Source of the DNA: Bacillota bacterium
GTDB lineage: Bacteria > Bacillota > Clostridia > Acetivibrionales > DSM-1351
Length of the DNA: 10,778 nt
Assembly: GCA_023391425.1 (NCBI GenBank)
Contig: JAEWAX010000167.1
Span: 1-10,778, forward strand
Reading direction: 5' to 3'
Shown here: piece after piece, positions 1-6,945 of the stretch
How positions within the stretch are numbered: the first letter of the stretch is position 1
Layout: each line of letters opens with the position of its first letter
Translations under genes and position numbers: made by a program
The notes under the pieces: generated by a model
Told to the model about the DNA's origin: nothing
Database searches by the model: none
The model's input: the letters and a program-made list of their open reading frames with translations, nothing else

Positions 1-2031
1 TCCGTTTACATTGTACCTCCAAGTGAAGAGGCAATGGAAAGATTTTCTAGTCTAAGTAAGGATACAGTAAAGCTAATTATTGGTTTAGCTCGAGCAGTTG
101 CCTTTATTATGGGCGCTTGCTTCTCTCTTTTAGTTGGACAATTTGGAATGAGAATGGCTGTTGAAGGTAATGTTCGTGTTGCATCTGCTTCGAGGAGAAG
201 TTCCTCTGAGGCTCTAAAAATTGCTTATCGTACAGGAACAATTACAGGTATGCTTACTGATGGTTTAGGACTACTTGGTGGAACTGCTATTTTTATAGGA
301 TTAGGGGTTGCGGCTCCTGATGCACTTTTAGGATTTGGTTTTGGTGGCACGTTGTTGGCTTTGTTCATGAGAGTTGGTGGCGGTATATATACAAAAGCGG
401 CTGATGTGGGCGCCGACTTGGTAGGAAAAGTTGAGGCTGGAATACCTGAGGATGACCCAAGAAATGCTGCTGTTATAGCGGATTTAGTAGGTGACAATGT
501 CGGTGACTGTGCTGGAATGGCAGCAGATATATTTGAATCCTATGAGGTTACAATTGTTTCTGGATTGATACTTGGTCTTTCATTATATGCAGCAACTGGC
601 GAATTGAAATGGATTATATTCCCTCTACTAGTTAGAGGTATTGGTGTTCTTTCATCAATAATTGGTACATACTTAGTTAAGGGTTCCCAAAAAAGCAATC
701 CTCTTAACTCAATAAACAAAGGATTTTATACATCAGCAGCTATTAGTTTGGGCTCATTTGCTTTATTAGCTGCATTTTATATGAATGAATGGAGAGCCTT
801 CCTTTCAGTAGCAGTTGGTATTTTACTTGCTTTAGCATTAGATGAGGTTACCAAACATTTTACAGATACAAAGCGTAGACCAGTAAAGGACATTGCAGGT
901 GCTTCAAAAACCGGTTCAGCAACTTTAATTCTACGTGGAATAGCAGAAGGTTATGAAAGTGCAGTTTGGCAGACTCTAGTAATAGCTGTAACAATTATGA
1001 GTTCAATTCTCATCTATTGGGGACAAGATGTTCATTACATACTTTATGGCGTTGCGATGACTGGTATCGGTATGCTAACTCTTACCGGCAACAATGTGGC
1101 TATGGATTCATTCGGTCCAATTGCTGATAATGCGAATGGAATTGCTGAACTTGCAGGTCTAGATTCAAATTCTAGAAAGGTTCTAGATGACCTGGATGCA
1201 ACAGGTAACACTACAAAAGCAATTACAAAGGGTGTTGCTATTGGTTCAGCCGTAATAGCAGCTGTTTCTTTATTTGGTTCCTTCTTAACAGATATTTCAA
1301 AGATTCAAGATGGTATGGGAACTACTACAACAATTTTCGATACGGGTATTAGAATTTCAAGTCCAACTGTATTTGTTGGGATGTTAATTGGCGCTTGTAT
1401 TCCTTGGTTATTCTCTTCTCTTATTATTAACGCGGTAACCAGAGCGGCCTCTCTAATTGTTAATGAAGTTCGCAGACAATTCAAAATACCGGGTTTGCTT
1501 GAAGGTAAAGTTAAACCAGATTATCAACAAGCAGTTGATATATGTACAGTTGCTGCTCAAAGAGAATTATTACCTTTAGCAATAATATCTGTTGTTGCTC
1601 CATTAATGGTAGGCATATTATTAGGTGTTGAAGCATTAGGTGGATTACTTGGCGGAGTTATTGTTTCTGGTCAGCTACTAGCAGTATTTATGGCAACCTC
1701 TGGTGGAGCTTGGGATAATGCAAAGAAAACTATTGAAGATGGTGCATATGGTGGAAAAGGCTCAGATTGCCATAAGGCAGCTGTCGTTGGCGACACTGTT
1801 GGTGATCCATTAAAGGATACTGCCGGTCCTGCACTTAATCCAATGATTAAGGTTATAAACCTTGTTTCACTTCTTGCCGCACCTATTCTCGTACAGTATA
1901 AGAGTACAGATCCTGGTATGATTACTGCTCTAGCAGTTTGTGCAGTTATAATCATAGGCGCAATAGCATATTCAAAAAAGGGTGGATTCAAGAAGGCTAA
2001 AACCGTTAAAACTGAAGATGTCGCTTTATAA
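1..2031 (+). CDS. hppA: Membrane-bound ion-translocating pyrophosphatase, 5'-truncated by the window edge
   Basis: This integral membrane pump couples hydrolysis of pyrophosphate to export of H+ (or Na+), recovering energy from biosynthetic PPi. The frame is open from base 1 without a stop. The ATG at 34 sits inside the protein, because at least the first membrane helix expected of the family is missing, so the true start lies upstream. 676 residues are visible. The PPi/Mg2+ site is intact: the DVGADLVGK motif begins at base 403 and is followed by EDDPRN and GDNVGD. The second acidic site near the C-terminus has GGAWDNAKK, then GDTVGDPLKDTAGP. Many hydrophobic segments alternate with short loops. 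The motif GNTTKAITKG (bases 1204-1233) has Lys and Thr where K+-dependent enzymes have Ala and Gly/Ala. By family knowledge this marks the K+-independent class, which is mostly proton-pumping; ion choice remains inference. The family call is very secure. Confidence 0.97.
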   Translation, partial: SVYIVPPSEEAMERFSSLSKDTVKLIIGLARAVAFIMGACFSLLVGQFGMRMAVEGNVRVASASRRSSSEALKIAYRTGTITGMLTDGLGLLGGTAIFIGLGVAAPDALLGFGFGGTLLALFMRVGGGIYTKAADVGADLVGKVEAGIPEDDPRNAAVIADLVGDNVGDCAGMAADIFESYEVTIVSGLILGLSLYAATGELKWIIFPLLVRGIGVLSSIIGTYLVKGSQKSNPLNSINKGFYTSAAISLGSFALLAAFYMNEWRAFLSVAVGILLALALDEVTKHFTDTKRRPVKDIAGASKTGSATLILRGIAEGYESAVWQTLVIAVTIMSSILIYWGQDVHYILYGVAMTGIGMLTLTGNNVAMDSFGPIADNANGIAELAGLDSNSRKVLDDLDATGNTTKAITKGVAIGSAVIAAVSLFGSFLTDISKIQDGMGTTTTIFDTGIRISSPTVFVGMLIGACIPWLFSSLIINAVTRAASLIVNEVRRQFKIPGLLEGKVKPDYQQAVDICTVAAQRELLPLAIISVVAPLMVGILLGVEALGGLLGGVIVSGQLLAVFMATSGGAWDNAKKTIEDGAYGGKGSDCHKAAVVGDTVGDPLKDTAGPALNPMIKVINLVSLLAAPILVQYKSTDPGMITALAVCAVIIIGAIAYSKKGGFKKAKTVKTEDVAL

Positions 2032-2045
2032 GAAAGACTTTAAAT

Positions 2046-2172
2046 AAAAGGGGCAGATGTAAAACTAAATACAATATACTAGAAAAAATTCTGTTTAAAT
2101 ACTACGGAAGTACTATTAAACAGAATTTTTGAGATATATTGTATCCGTTATAGTTTTGCATCAGCCCCTTTT
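2046..2172. repeat. 127-bp foldback (long imperfect inverted repeat), MITE-like
   Basis: The two arms (2046-2098 and 2116-2172) are near-complete inverted copies. The outer block AAAAGGGGC pairs with GCCCCTTTT. Inside this lie GATG(T/C)AAAACTA, then ATACAATATA, then a perfect 15-bp block AAAAATTCTGTTTAA/TTAAACAGAATTTTT. The right arm has about 4 extra bases in the middle. The tip closes on TAC-GGAA-GTA, a GNRA-type tetraloop if transcribed. No coding capacity is present and I see no convincing target-site duplication outside the arms. It could be a small non-autonomous mobile element, the relic of insertion-sequence ends, or simply a very long terminator. Only genome-wide copy number can decide. 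Confidence 0.7.
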
Positions 2173-2173
2173 T
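2046..2173 (+). terminator. Probable intrinsic terminator of hppA formed by the foldback
   Basis: Starting 15 bp after the hppA stop, the transcript would fold into one long hairpin whose base is the G/C-rich pair GGGGC/GCCCC. The 3' arm runs directly into TTTTT (2169-2173). The inner stem also ends in a T run (2126-2130). Both are arrangements expected of Rho-independent termination. The stem is much longer than a normal terminator, which is why it is also listed as a repeat. Confidence 0.55.
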
Positions 2174-2197
2174 AGAGAATCCATAAAAGTAAGGTGT

Positions 2198-2225
2198 ATA
2201 CTTTAGAAATATAATTCTAAAGTAT
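2198..2225. promoter_or_regulatory. Perfect 11-bp inverted repeat, candidate operator
   Basis: ATACTTTAGAA (2198-2208) and TTCTAAAGTAT (2215-2225) are exact inverted copies separated by 6 bp. The right half-site ends one base before the TTGACA hexamer at 2227. A repressor or activator dimer bound here would touch the -35 region. There is no T run or G/C-rich stem, so a terminator is unlikely. Autoregulation by the downstream Lrp-type protein is plausible but not shown. Confidence 0.5.
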
Positions 2226-2226
2226 C

Positions 2227-2256
2227 TTGACAATTTAATATACCATTTTGTATTCT
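2227..2256 (+). promoter_or_regulatory. Candidate sigma-A promoter upstream of the Lrp-family gene
   Basis: A perfect -35 hexamer TTGACA (2227-2232) is followed after 18 bp by TATTCT (2251-2256). A perfect TATAAT also occurs at 2260-2265, but it is 27 bp from the TTGACA and has no good -35 of its own. Either choice places the start about 180 bp before the coding region, giving a long leader. Confidence 0.45.
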
Positions 2257-2297
2257 TAGTATAATGCAAAACAGTATACGTTAAAATATGATTTTAC

Positions 2298-2397
2298 TGA
2301 GCATGTTCCGAATCATTCGGCTTATTATTTCCATAAAAAGGATATCAATAAGCTCAACATTTATGTTTTAAATTATACAATAAGCAGCTATGGAAAT
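2298..2397 (+). other. Leader region with several short complementary stems, function unknown
   Basis: This lies in the 416-bp gene-free stretch 2032-2447. Visible pairings are TGAGC (2298-2302) with GCTCA (2352-2356), CCGAAT/ATTCGG around a single C (2308-2320), GCTTATT (2320-2326) with AATAAGC (2347-2353), and ATTTCCATA (2327-2335) with TATGGAAAT (2389-2397). Some of these exclude one another, as alternative leader structures would. I recognise no known riboswitch or T-box motif. In AT-rich DNA some of these stems may be chance. Confidence 0.25.
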
Positions 2398-2447
2398 GTG
2401 TTTTCAACTTTCCAGTTATAAAATAAGTGTCGATTGGAGTGTAGAAT

Positions 2448-2939
2448 ATGCCTTTGATATTTGATGAGCTTGATAAACACATAATTGATATATTACAAGC
2501 TGACCCTGTAATATCAAATAAAGACTTATCAGAAAAAGTAGGTCTGTCCCCTTCTGCCTGCTTAAGCCGTACAAAACGCCTTAAAGAAATTGGGGTAATT
2601 AAAAAATTTGCTACAATTATAGATGAAAAAATGTTAGGTTACGAGGTTATAGCATTTACTTTTATAACCCTGTCACCTCATAATAGGGATATTACAAATG
2701 CTTTCCTGTCCAAGATTCAAGAGACACCTCAGATATTAGAATGCCATAACATTAGCGGAAGTTGGGATTACCTGGTAAAAATAGTATCTCGTAATCTTGC
2801 TGATTGCCGTGACTTTTTAATTGATACACTTTTGTCTTTTCCTGGTGTACACAAGATTGAAACAAGTATGGTACTAAGTACTGACAAGCAAAGCTTCTGT
2901 TTACCAGTTGAAGCAAGTGATTCTGAAATAGAAGAGTAA
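2448..2939 (+). CDS. Lrp/AsnC-family transcriptional regulator
   Basis: A 163-residue DNA-binding protein of the feast/famine (Lrp/AsnC) family, within the usual 150-165 range. Residues about 6-53 form the winged helix-turn-helix, with the recognition stretch LSEKVGLSPSACLSRTKRL. Residues about 65-145 form the RAM ligand-binding and oligomerisation domain, recognisable by ISGSWDYLVKIV and by FPGVHKIETSMVLS. Such proteins form dimers to octamers and usually respond to an amino acid, controlling amino-acid metabolism or transport. The start ATG has GGAG at 2436-2439 with 8-bp spacing. It stands alone: the next gene begins 210 bp later. A perfect palindrome next to its putative promoter suggests regulation, perhaps by itself. 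The ligand and targets cannot be read from the sequence. An aminotransferase lies two genes downstream, which is suggestive only. The C-terminal tail is acidic and not conserved. Confidence 0.93.
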   Translation: MPLIFDELDKHIIDILQADPVISNKDLSEKVGLSPSACLSRTKRLKEIGVIKKFATIIDEKMLGYEVIAFTFITLSPHNRDITNAFLSKIQETPQILECHNISGSWDYLVKIVSRNLADCRDFLIDTLLSFPGVHKIETSMVLSTDKQSFCLPVEASDSEIEE

Positions 2940-3149
2940 ACTTATTTATTAATTATCTAGGCTGTTAATAGCTAAAATGTTATAATTAATACAACACTAT
3001 TTGCATTTAATTAAATAGTAATTATTTTTAAAGCATCACAAATACAAAAGCTGCCATTAAAACTAGATAGCTCTGTTTATTTTCATTGCTAAAAGTTTAG
3101 AATAATTTTTGTACAAGCTATGTTTTAAAGAAATAGGAGTTTGAATAAA

Positions 3150-4907
3150 ATGCCATTTGATGGAATAGTCACGAAATGTATTGTAAATGAATTAAACTTA
3201 TTGCTTTCAGGTGGAAGAGTTGAAAAGGTTTTTCAACCAGAAAGCGATGAAATAGTTTTATTAGTTCGCTCAAAAGGTCAGAATTATCGGCTTGTAGCTA
3301 GTGCAAATGCTAGTTATCCTCGCCTCCATATAACTTCTGCACAAAAAGAAAACCCAAAAACACCACCAGTGTTTTGTATGCTCATGAGAAAGCATGTTGC
3401 TGGTGGAAAGCTGATTGAAATAAGCTTTCATGATTATGAAAGAGTTATATCGATAAATATTGAATCTGTTAATGAACTTGGTGATTTATCTGTGAAAAGG
3501 CTCGTTGTAGAGATAATGGGTAAACATAGTAATATCATCCTACTTAATAGTGAAGACAAAATAATAGATGCTGTAAAGCATATAGACAATGATATCAGTA
3601 GTGTTAGAGAGGTTATGCCTGCAAGGCAATACACTCTCCCTCCTGCTCAAAACAAGCAATTGCCTGAAAAAGTTTCACCTTCTAATTTAGTAAATAATGT
3701 CGAAACTGACGCAAAGCATATTGAGGGATTACTGTTAAATACAATTAAGGGGTTTAGCCCCTATACTTGCAGAGATATTTGTGTCAACGCAGGAATTTCT
3801 CCAAAAACTCCATTACCTGAACTTCTAAATACTGACAAGGTAAATATTATTTCAGCCTTGAGTAATTATTTAGATAAAATAAATAATAATGCTTTTGAAC
3901 CTTGCATTATTTATGAGGATAAAAACTTTCTACGACCAATTGATTTCTACTGTTTTAAACCAACACAGACACCATTTGTTCAGCAGTATGACCTTCTTTC
4001 GGTTGCACTTGATGATTACTATTCTCGTAGAGATACGAATGAAAGACTTGGCCAAAAAAAAGGTGATGTAGTAAAGGTCATAAAGAATGGTATTGATCGT
4101 TGTGAGAAAAAAATTTCTATTTTTACTGACAAGCTTAGAGATGTTGCAGATAGAGAGAAACTAAAGCTTTTTGGTGAGTTGATTACAGCAAATATCTACT
4201 GTATCCCAAGCGGTGCAAAGTCTGTAAGAGTGCTCAATTATTATAGTGAAAAGGAAGAATATTTAGATATACCATTAAATGAATATAGATCAGCTCAAGA
4301 TAATGCTCAAAGGTATTTCAAACAATATTCTAAGGCTAAAAGTACACACTTGAATGTTACACAACAGCTTCAGGATACTCTTTCAGAACTGCAATACTTG
4401 GAGAGCGTTAAGACCATGCTTGACAACTGCAGCTCAAAGCAGGAAATTGATGAAATCAGACAGGAGTTAATTGACCAAGGCTATATAAAATCTTCTGTTA
4501 GAAATGCCAAAAAGAAGTTGGATAAGCCATCCTCACCTTTAGAATTTGTTTCTAGCGATGGATTTAAAATCTTAGTTGGAAAAAATAATAAGCAAAATGA
4601 CTTGTTAACATTAAAAACTGCTGGAGCATATGATTTGTGGTTTCATACTAAAAATATTCCTGGTTCACATGTAATTATAAAGACTGAACGTCAAGACGTA
4701 CCAGACTCTACACTACTGGAGGCTGCAATTTTAGCAGCATACCACAGTAGTGCAAAAATGTCTTATAATGTACCTGTTGACTATACCATTGTAAAAAATG
4801 TGAAAAAGCCTAGTGGAGCAAAACCGGGAATGGTTATATATGAGAGTTTTAAAACCATAAACGTTACACCTGATGAAGAAAAAGTAATTACAATAAAAGC
4901 TCGATAA
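3150..4907 (+). CDS. rqcH: RqcH / NFACT-family ribosome quality-control protein (FbpA-like)
   Basis: By homology this is the bacterial counterpart of Rqc2/NEMF. It binds stalled 50S subunits carrying peptidyl-tRNA and directs C-terminal alanine tailing, marking the peptide for degradation. It was long annotated as fibronectin-binding protein. The order is typical: an NFACT-N domain from residue 1, starting MPFDGIVTKCIVNEL and containing EIMGKHSN; a helix-hairpin-helix middle part; a coiled coil around residues 295-450 with GELITANIY and NAQRYFKQYSK; and an NFACT-R domain at about 465-560 with AYDLWFHTKNIPGSHVII. The length of 585 residues fits Firmicutes homologues. I choose ATG 3150 because AGGAG at 3135-3139 is 10 bp away; the in-frame TTG at 3141 is only 1 bp from it. 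Odd point: the conserved Asp-Arg pair used in tailing (D97-R98 in B. subtilis) reads Glu97-Arg98 here, a conservative change. I see no strong terminator after the gene, only a weak 7-bp repeat at 4912-4939. Confidence 0.95.
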   Translation: MPFDGIVTKCIVNELNLLLSGGRVEKVFQPESDEIVLLVRSKGQNYRLVASANASYPRLHITSAQKENPKTPPVFCMLMRKHVAGGKLIEISFHDYERVISINIESVNELGDLSVKRLVVEIMGKHSNIILLNSEDKIIDAVKHIDNDISSVREVMPARQYTLPPAQNKQLPEKVSPSNLVNNVETDAKHIEGLLLNTIKGFSPYTCRDICVNAGISPKTPLPELLNTDKVNIISALSNYLDKINNNAFEPCIIYEDKNFLRPIDFYCFKPTQTPFVQQYDLLSVALDDYYSRRDTNERLGQKKGDVVKVIKNGIDRCEKKISIFTDKLRDVADREKLKLFGELITANIYCIPSGAKSVRVLNYYSEKEEYLDIPLNEYRSAQDNAQRYFKQYSKAKSTHLNVTQQLQDTLSELQYLESVKTMLDNCSSKQEIDEIRQELIDQGYIKSSVRNAKKKLDKPSSPLEFVSSDGFKILVGKNNKQNDLLTLKTAGAYDLWFHTKNIPGSHVIIKTERQDVPDSTLLEAAILAAYHSSAKMSYNVPVDYTIVKNVKKPSGAKPGMVIYESFKTINVTPDEEKVITIKAR

Positions 4908-5016
4908 ACACATTTCTAAGCTTCTAAAACACTAGAAATCGTCACACAGGTCCTTAATCTCACAACTATAGAAGTGAAAATATTAGCTGGGTTAGACAGT
5001 AGACGGAAAAGACTTA

Positions 5017-5044
5017 TTGACACCACAAAGATAATTATTATATT
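5017..5044 (+). promoter_or_regulatory. Candidate sigma-A promoter of the aminotransferase gene
   Basis: TTGACA (5017-5022) is followed after 16 bp by TATATT (5039-5044), in a strongly AT-rich context. The predicted start would be about 25 bp before the AAGGAGG ribosome site (5058-5064), giving a short leader. The position just upstream of a gene that follows a 167-bp gap supports independent transcription. Confidence 0.6.
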
Positions 5045-5074
5045 TTATTATAAATACAAGGAGGAAAATGTATT

Positions 5075-6253
5075 ATGATTTCAGAAAAAATATGTAACAA
5101 ATTAGCTAATTCATCTATGATAAGAGCTATGTTTGAAGAAGGCGCAAAATTACGGCAAATATATGGAGCAGACAACGTATATGATTTCTCTTTGGGTAAT
5201 CCTGACCCAGAGCCTCCAGTTGAAGTTAAAGTAGCACTTCGTGAACTTGCGAATTCTAAAGAGCTAGGAATGCATGCATACATGAACAATGCAGGTTATC
5301 CAGAGGTAAGAGAAACCATAGCACAAAAAATTAATAAAGAAACTGGCTTAAAATTAAGTTCTGATAATGTTGTCATGACAGTTGGTGCAGGCGGAGCTTT
5401 GAATGTGGTTTTGAAGACTCTTTTAAATCCAGGAGAAGAAGTTATTGTATTTGCTCCATTTTTTGTAGAATATACCTTTTATATTGATAATCATGGTGGA
5501 AAGATTGTAATAATTGATACTGATCACAAAACATTTTTGCCTGATCCTGAGCTTTTGAAAGCAAGCATTACCCCTAATACAAAAGCAGTTCTGATTAATA
5601 CTCCAAACAATCCAACCGGTGTTGTATATGGTGAAGCTATTTTAAAGAGTATTACGAAGGTTATAGAGGAAAAGGGCAAAGAGTATGGGCACACAATATA
5701 TATCATCTCTGATGAGCCATATAGAAAGCTAGCTTACGATGTAAAGGTACCAAATATTTTAACAATTTATAAAAATGCAATTATGATTGATTGCTTTAGT
5801 AAATCACTTTCTCTGCCAGGAGAACGTATGGGATATATTGCCACAAATCCAGATGCTGAAGACATTGATACACTAATGGGTGGTCTTATATATTGTAATA
5901 GGGTATTAGGCTTTGTAAATGCACCTGCATTGTTCCAAAAAATAGTTGCAAAAACAATTGATTCATCAGTTGATACAAATATCTACAAAGAGAGAAGAGA
6001 CTTACTATATAATAACCTTATCAAATTTGGTTATGAATGTGTTAAGCCAGACGGAGCCTTCTACCTGTTCCCTAAGGCTTTAATTCCAGATGATGTAGAG
6101 TTTAAGAACAGGGCTTTGAAATATAATCTTCTCATTGTTCCAGGTTCTGGGTTTGGATGTCCAGGTTATTTCAGACTTGCATACTGTTGCAGTTTGAAAA
6201 CTATTCAGAATTCACTGCCAGCATTTGAGGCATTAGCTAAAGAATTTAAGTAG
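5075..6253 (+). CDS. Pyridoxal-phosphate-dependent aminotransferase, class I/II (aspartate aminotransferase-like)
   Basis: A cytosolic fold-type I PLP enzyme of 392 residues, the normal length for the family. It should transfer an amino group between an amino acid and a 2-oxo acid. Key residues are all present: the GAGG phosphate-binding turn (104-107), Tyr75, Asn179 in NTPNNPTG, Asp213 and Tyr216 in SDEPY, the Schiff-base Lys243 in SKSLSLPGER with Arg251 after it, and Arg367 in GYFRLAY, which holds the substrate alpha-carboxylate. The SxSLxxPGER form and the EPYRKLAY block fit the bacterial aspartate/aromatic aminotransferase group; the exact amino donor cannot be read from motifs. The start ATG has a strong AAGGAGG site with 10-bp spacing. 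A second ATG at 5068, out of frame and only 3 bp from the ribosome site, opens a 9-codon frame ending at 5097 and is probably too close to be used. The gene has its own promoter and an intrinsic terminator, so it is likely monocistronic. Confidence 0.93.
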   Translation: MISEKICNKLANSSMIRAMFEEGAKLRQIYGADNVYDFSLGNPDPEPPVEVKVALRELANSKELGMHAYMNNAGYPEVRETIAQKINKETGLKLSSDNVVMTVGAGGALNVVLKTLLNPGEEVIVFAPFFVEYTFYIDNHGGKIVIIDTDHKTFLPDPELLKASITPNTKAVLINTPNNPTGVVYGEAILKSITKVIEEKGKEYGHTIYIISDEPYRKLAYDVKVPNILTIYKNAIMIDCFSKSLSLPGERMGYIATNPDAEDIDTLMGGLIYCNRVLGFVNAPALFQKIVAKTIDSSVDTNIYKERRDLLYNNLIKFGYECVKPDGAFYLFPKALIPDDVEFKNRALKYNLLIVPGSGFGCPGYFRLAYCCSLKTIQNSLPAFEALAKEFK

Positions 6254-6288
6254 TAAGTGAATTTTCGTTGCAAGAATATTATGGTCAT

Positions 6289-6356
6289 AGAAATGGTAGA
6301 TGAATCCCTTTGAGAATTGCTAATTTTAAAGAATACATCTACCATTCTTTTGTTTT
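6289..6356 (+). terminator. Intrinsic terminator after the aminotransferase gene
   Basis: AATGGTAGATG (6292-6302) pairs perfectly with CATCTACCATT (6336-6346), with extra AG/CT pairing outside and CTTT/AAAG inside the 33-base loop. The 3' arm runs into TTCTTTTGTTTT. It begins about 35 bp after the stop codon. On the opposite strand there is no clear T run, so it serves the + strand mainly, although the gene at 6460 converges on it. Confidence 0.8.
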
Positions 6357-6459
6357 ACCTATAGATATTTTCGCTTGAAGCCACGAAATCTGTGCTTAGA
6401 TGTTTTAATTAGAATTAAATCTCCTCGCCTAATTATTCTAGCCTATAAATTTTATTGGC

Positions 6460-6858
6460 CTATTCTTTTGGTGTATAATTTAATCCCCAACTCACTTCAT
6501 ATTTATCTGTTAATACAGCATGGAATGCTCCCCAGAAAGTTTTCTGGAGTTCAAATTTAATCTTTCCCGCTTTACTCAGCTCAGAATATACCTGTTCAAT
6601 CTGAGACTGAGAATCCATCTCTAGAACTAACTGTACATTGCCAGCTTGAGGCTTATCTCCAAAGATATCAGTGAAATACATAATGCAGTTTTCGCTAATA
6701 TGCAATTCAGAATGCATTATTTTTCCTTCATGACCTTTGAACATTTCATTATTATCTGCTATCTTTACCATCTTTATTTCGCCACCAAAAGTAGCCTTAT
6801 AATATTCAATTGCTTCTTTGCAATTTTCAACAGAAATACTTGGTATTATACTTTTCAT
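6460..6858 (-). CDS. VOC-superfamily (PhnB/glyoxalase-like) protein
   Basis: A 132-residue single-domain protein of the vicinal-oxygen-chelate superfamily, closest in pattern to the PhnB-like group that is often mis-annotated as 3-demethylubiquinone methyltransferase. The family pattern is visible: an N-terminal strand SIIPSISVENCKEAIEYY with FGGEI after it, the middle MHSELHI, and the C-terminal GAFHAVLTDKYEVSWGLN block. Such proteins dimerise and may bind a metal or small ligand; some confer resistance or act as lyases or isomerases, but no reaction can be assigned here. The start is the ATG at 6858, with GAGGAGG (6865-6871) 6 bp away. A longer GTG start at 6882 would put that ribosome site inside the gene. 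It lies 87 bp downstream of the DUF362 gene on the same strand and may be co-transcribed. It could also have its own promoter: an extended -10 TGTGATAAT lies at 6900-6908 with a poor -35. Confidence 0.88.
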   Translation of the reverse strand: MKSIIPSISVENCKEAIEYYKATFGGEIKMVKIADNNEMFKGHEGKIMHSELHISENCIMYFTDIFGDKPQAGNVQLVLEMDSQSQIEQVYSELSKAGKIKFELQKTFWGAFHAVLTDKYEVSWGLNYTPKE

Positions 6859-6945
6859 AAATAACCTCCTCGAGTTACTCACAATATATGAATAATTAAA
6901 TTATCACATATTTCACCTTATTGTTTATATTGGTTGAAGTTTGTA

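Noticed and set aside
34..36. ATG at 34 as the start of hppA
   Set aside because: The frame is open back to base 1, and the expected N-terminal membrane helix is absent after this ATG; there is no ribosome site before it. The gene is truncated by the window.
2046..2172. CRISPR repeat or riboswitch explanation for the foldback
   Set aside because: There is a single palindrome with no spaced repeats, and it lies after hppA with no known aptamer motif.
3141..3149. TTG start at 3141 for rqcH
   Set aside because: Only 1 bp from the AGGAG site; ATG 3150 has proper spacing and matches the family N-terminus MPFDG.
4912..4939. ATTTCTA/TAGAAAT inverted repeat after rqcH as a terminator
   Set aside because: Only 7 A/T-rich pairs and no following T run; too weak to call.
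6375..6560. Small + strand open frame after the aminotransferase terminator
   Set aside because: Non-ATG start without ribosome site, mostly antisense to the VOC gene, no family resemblance.
6859..6882. GTG start at 6882 for the VOC gene
   Set aside because: It would place the strong GAGGAGG ribosome site inside the coding region; ATG 6858 is ideally spaced from that site.
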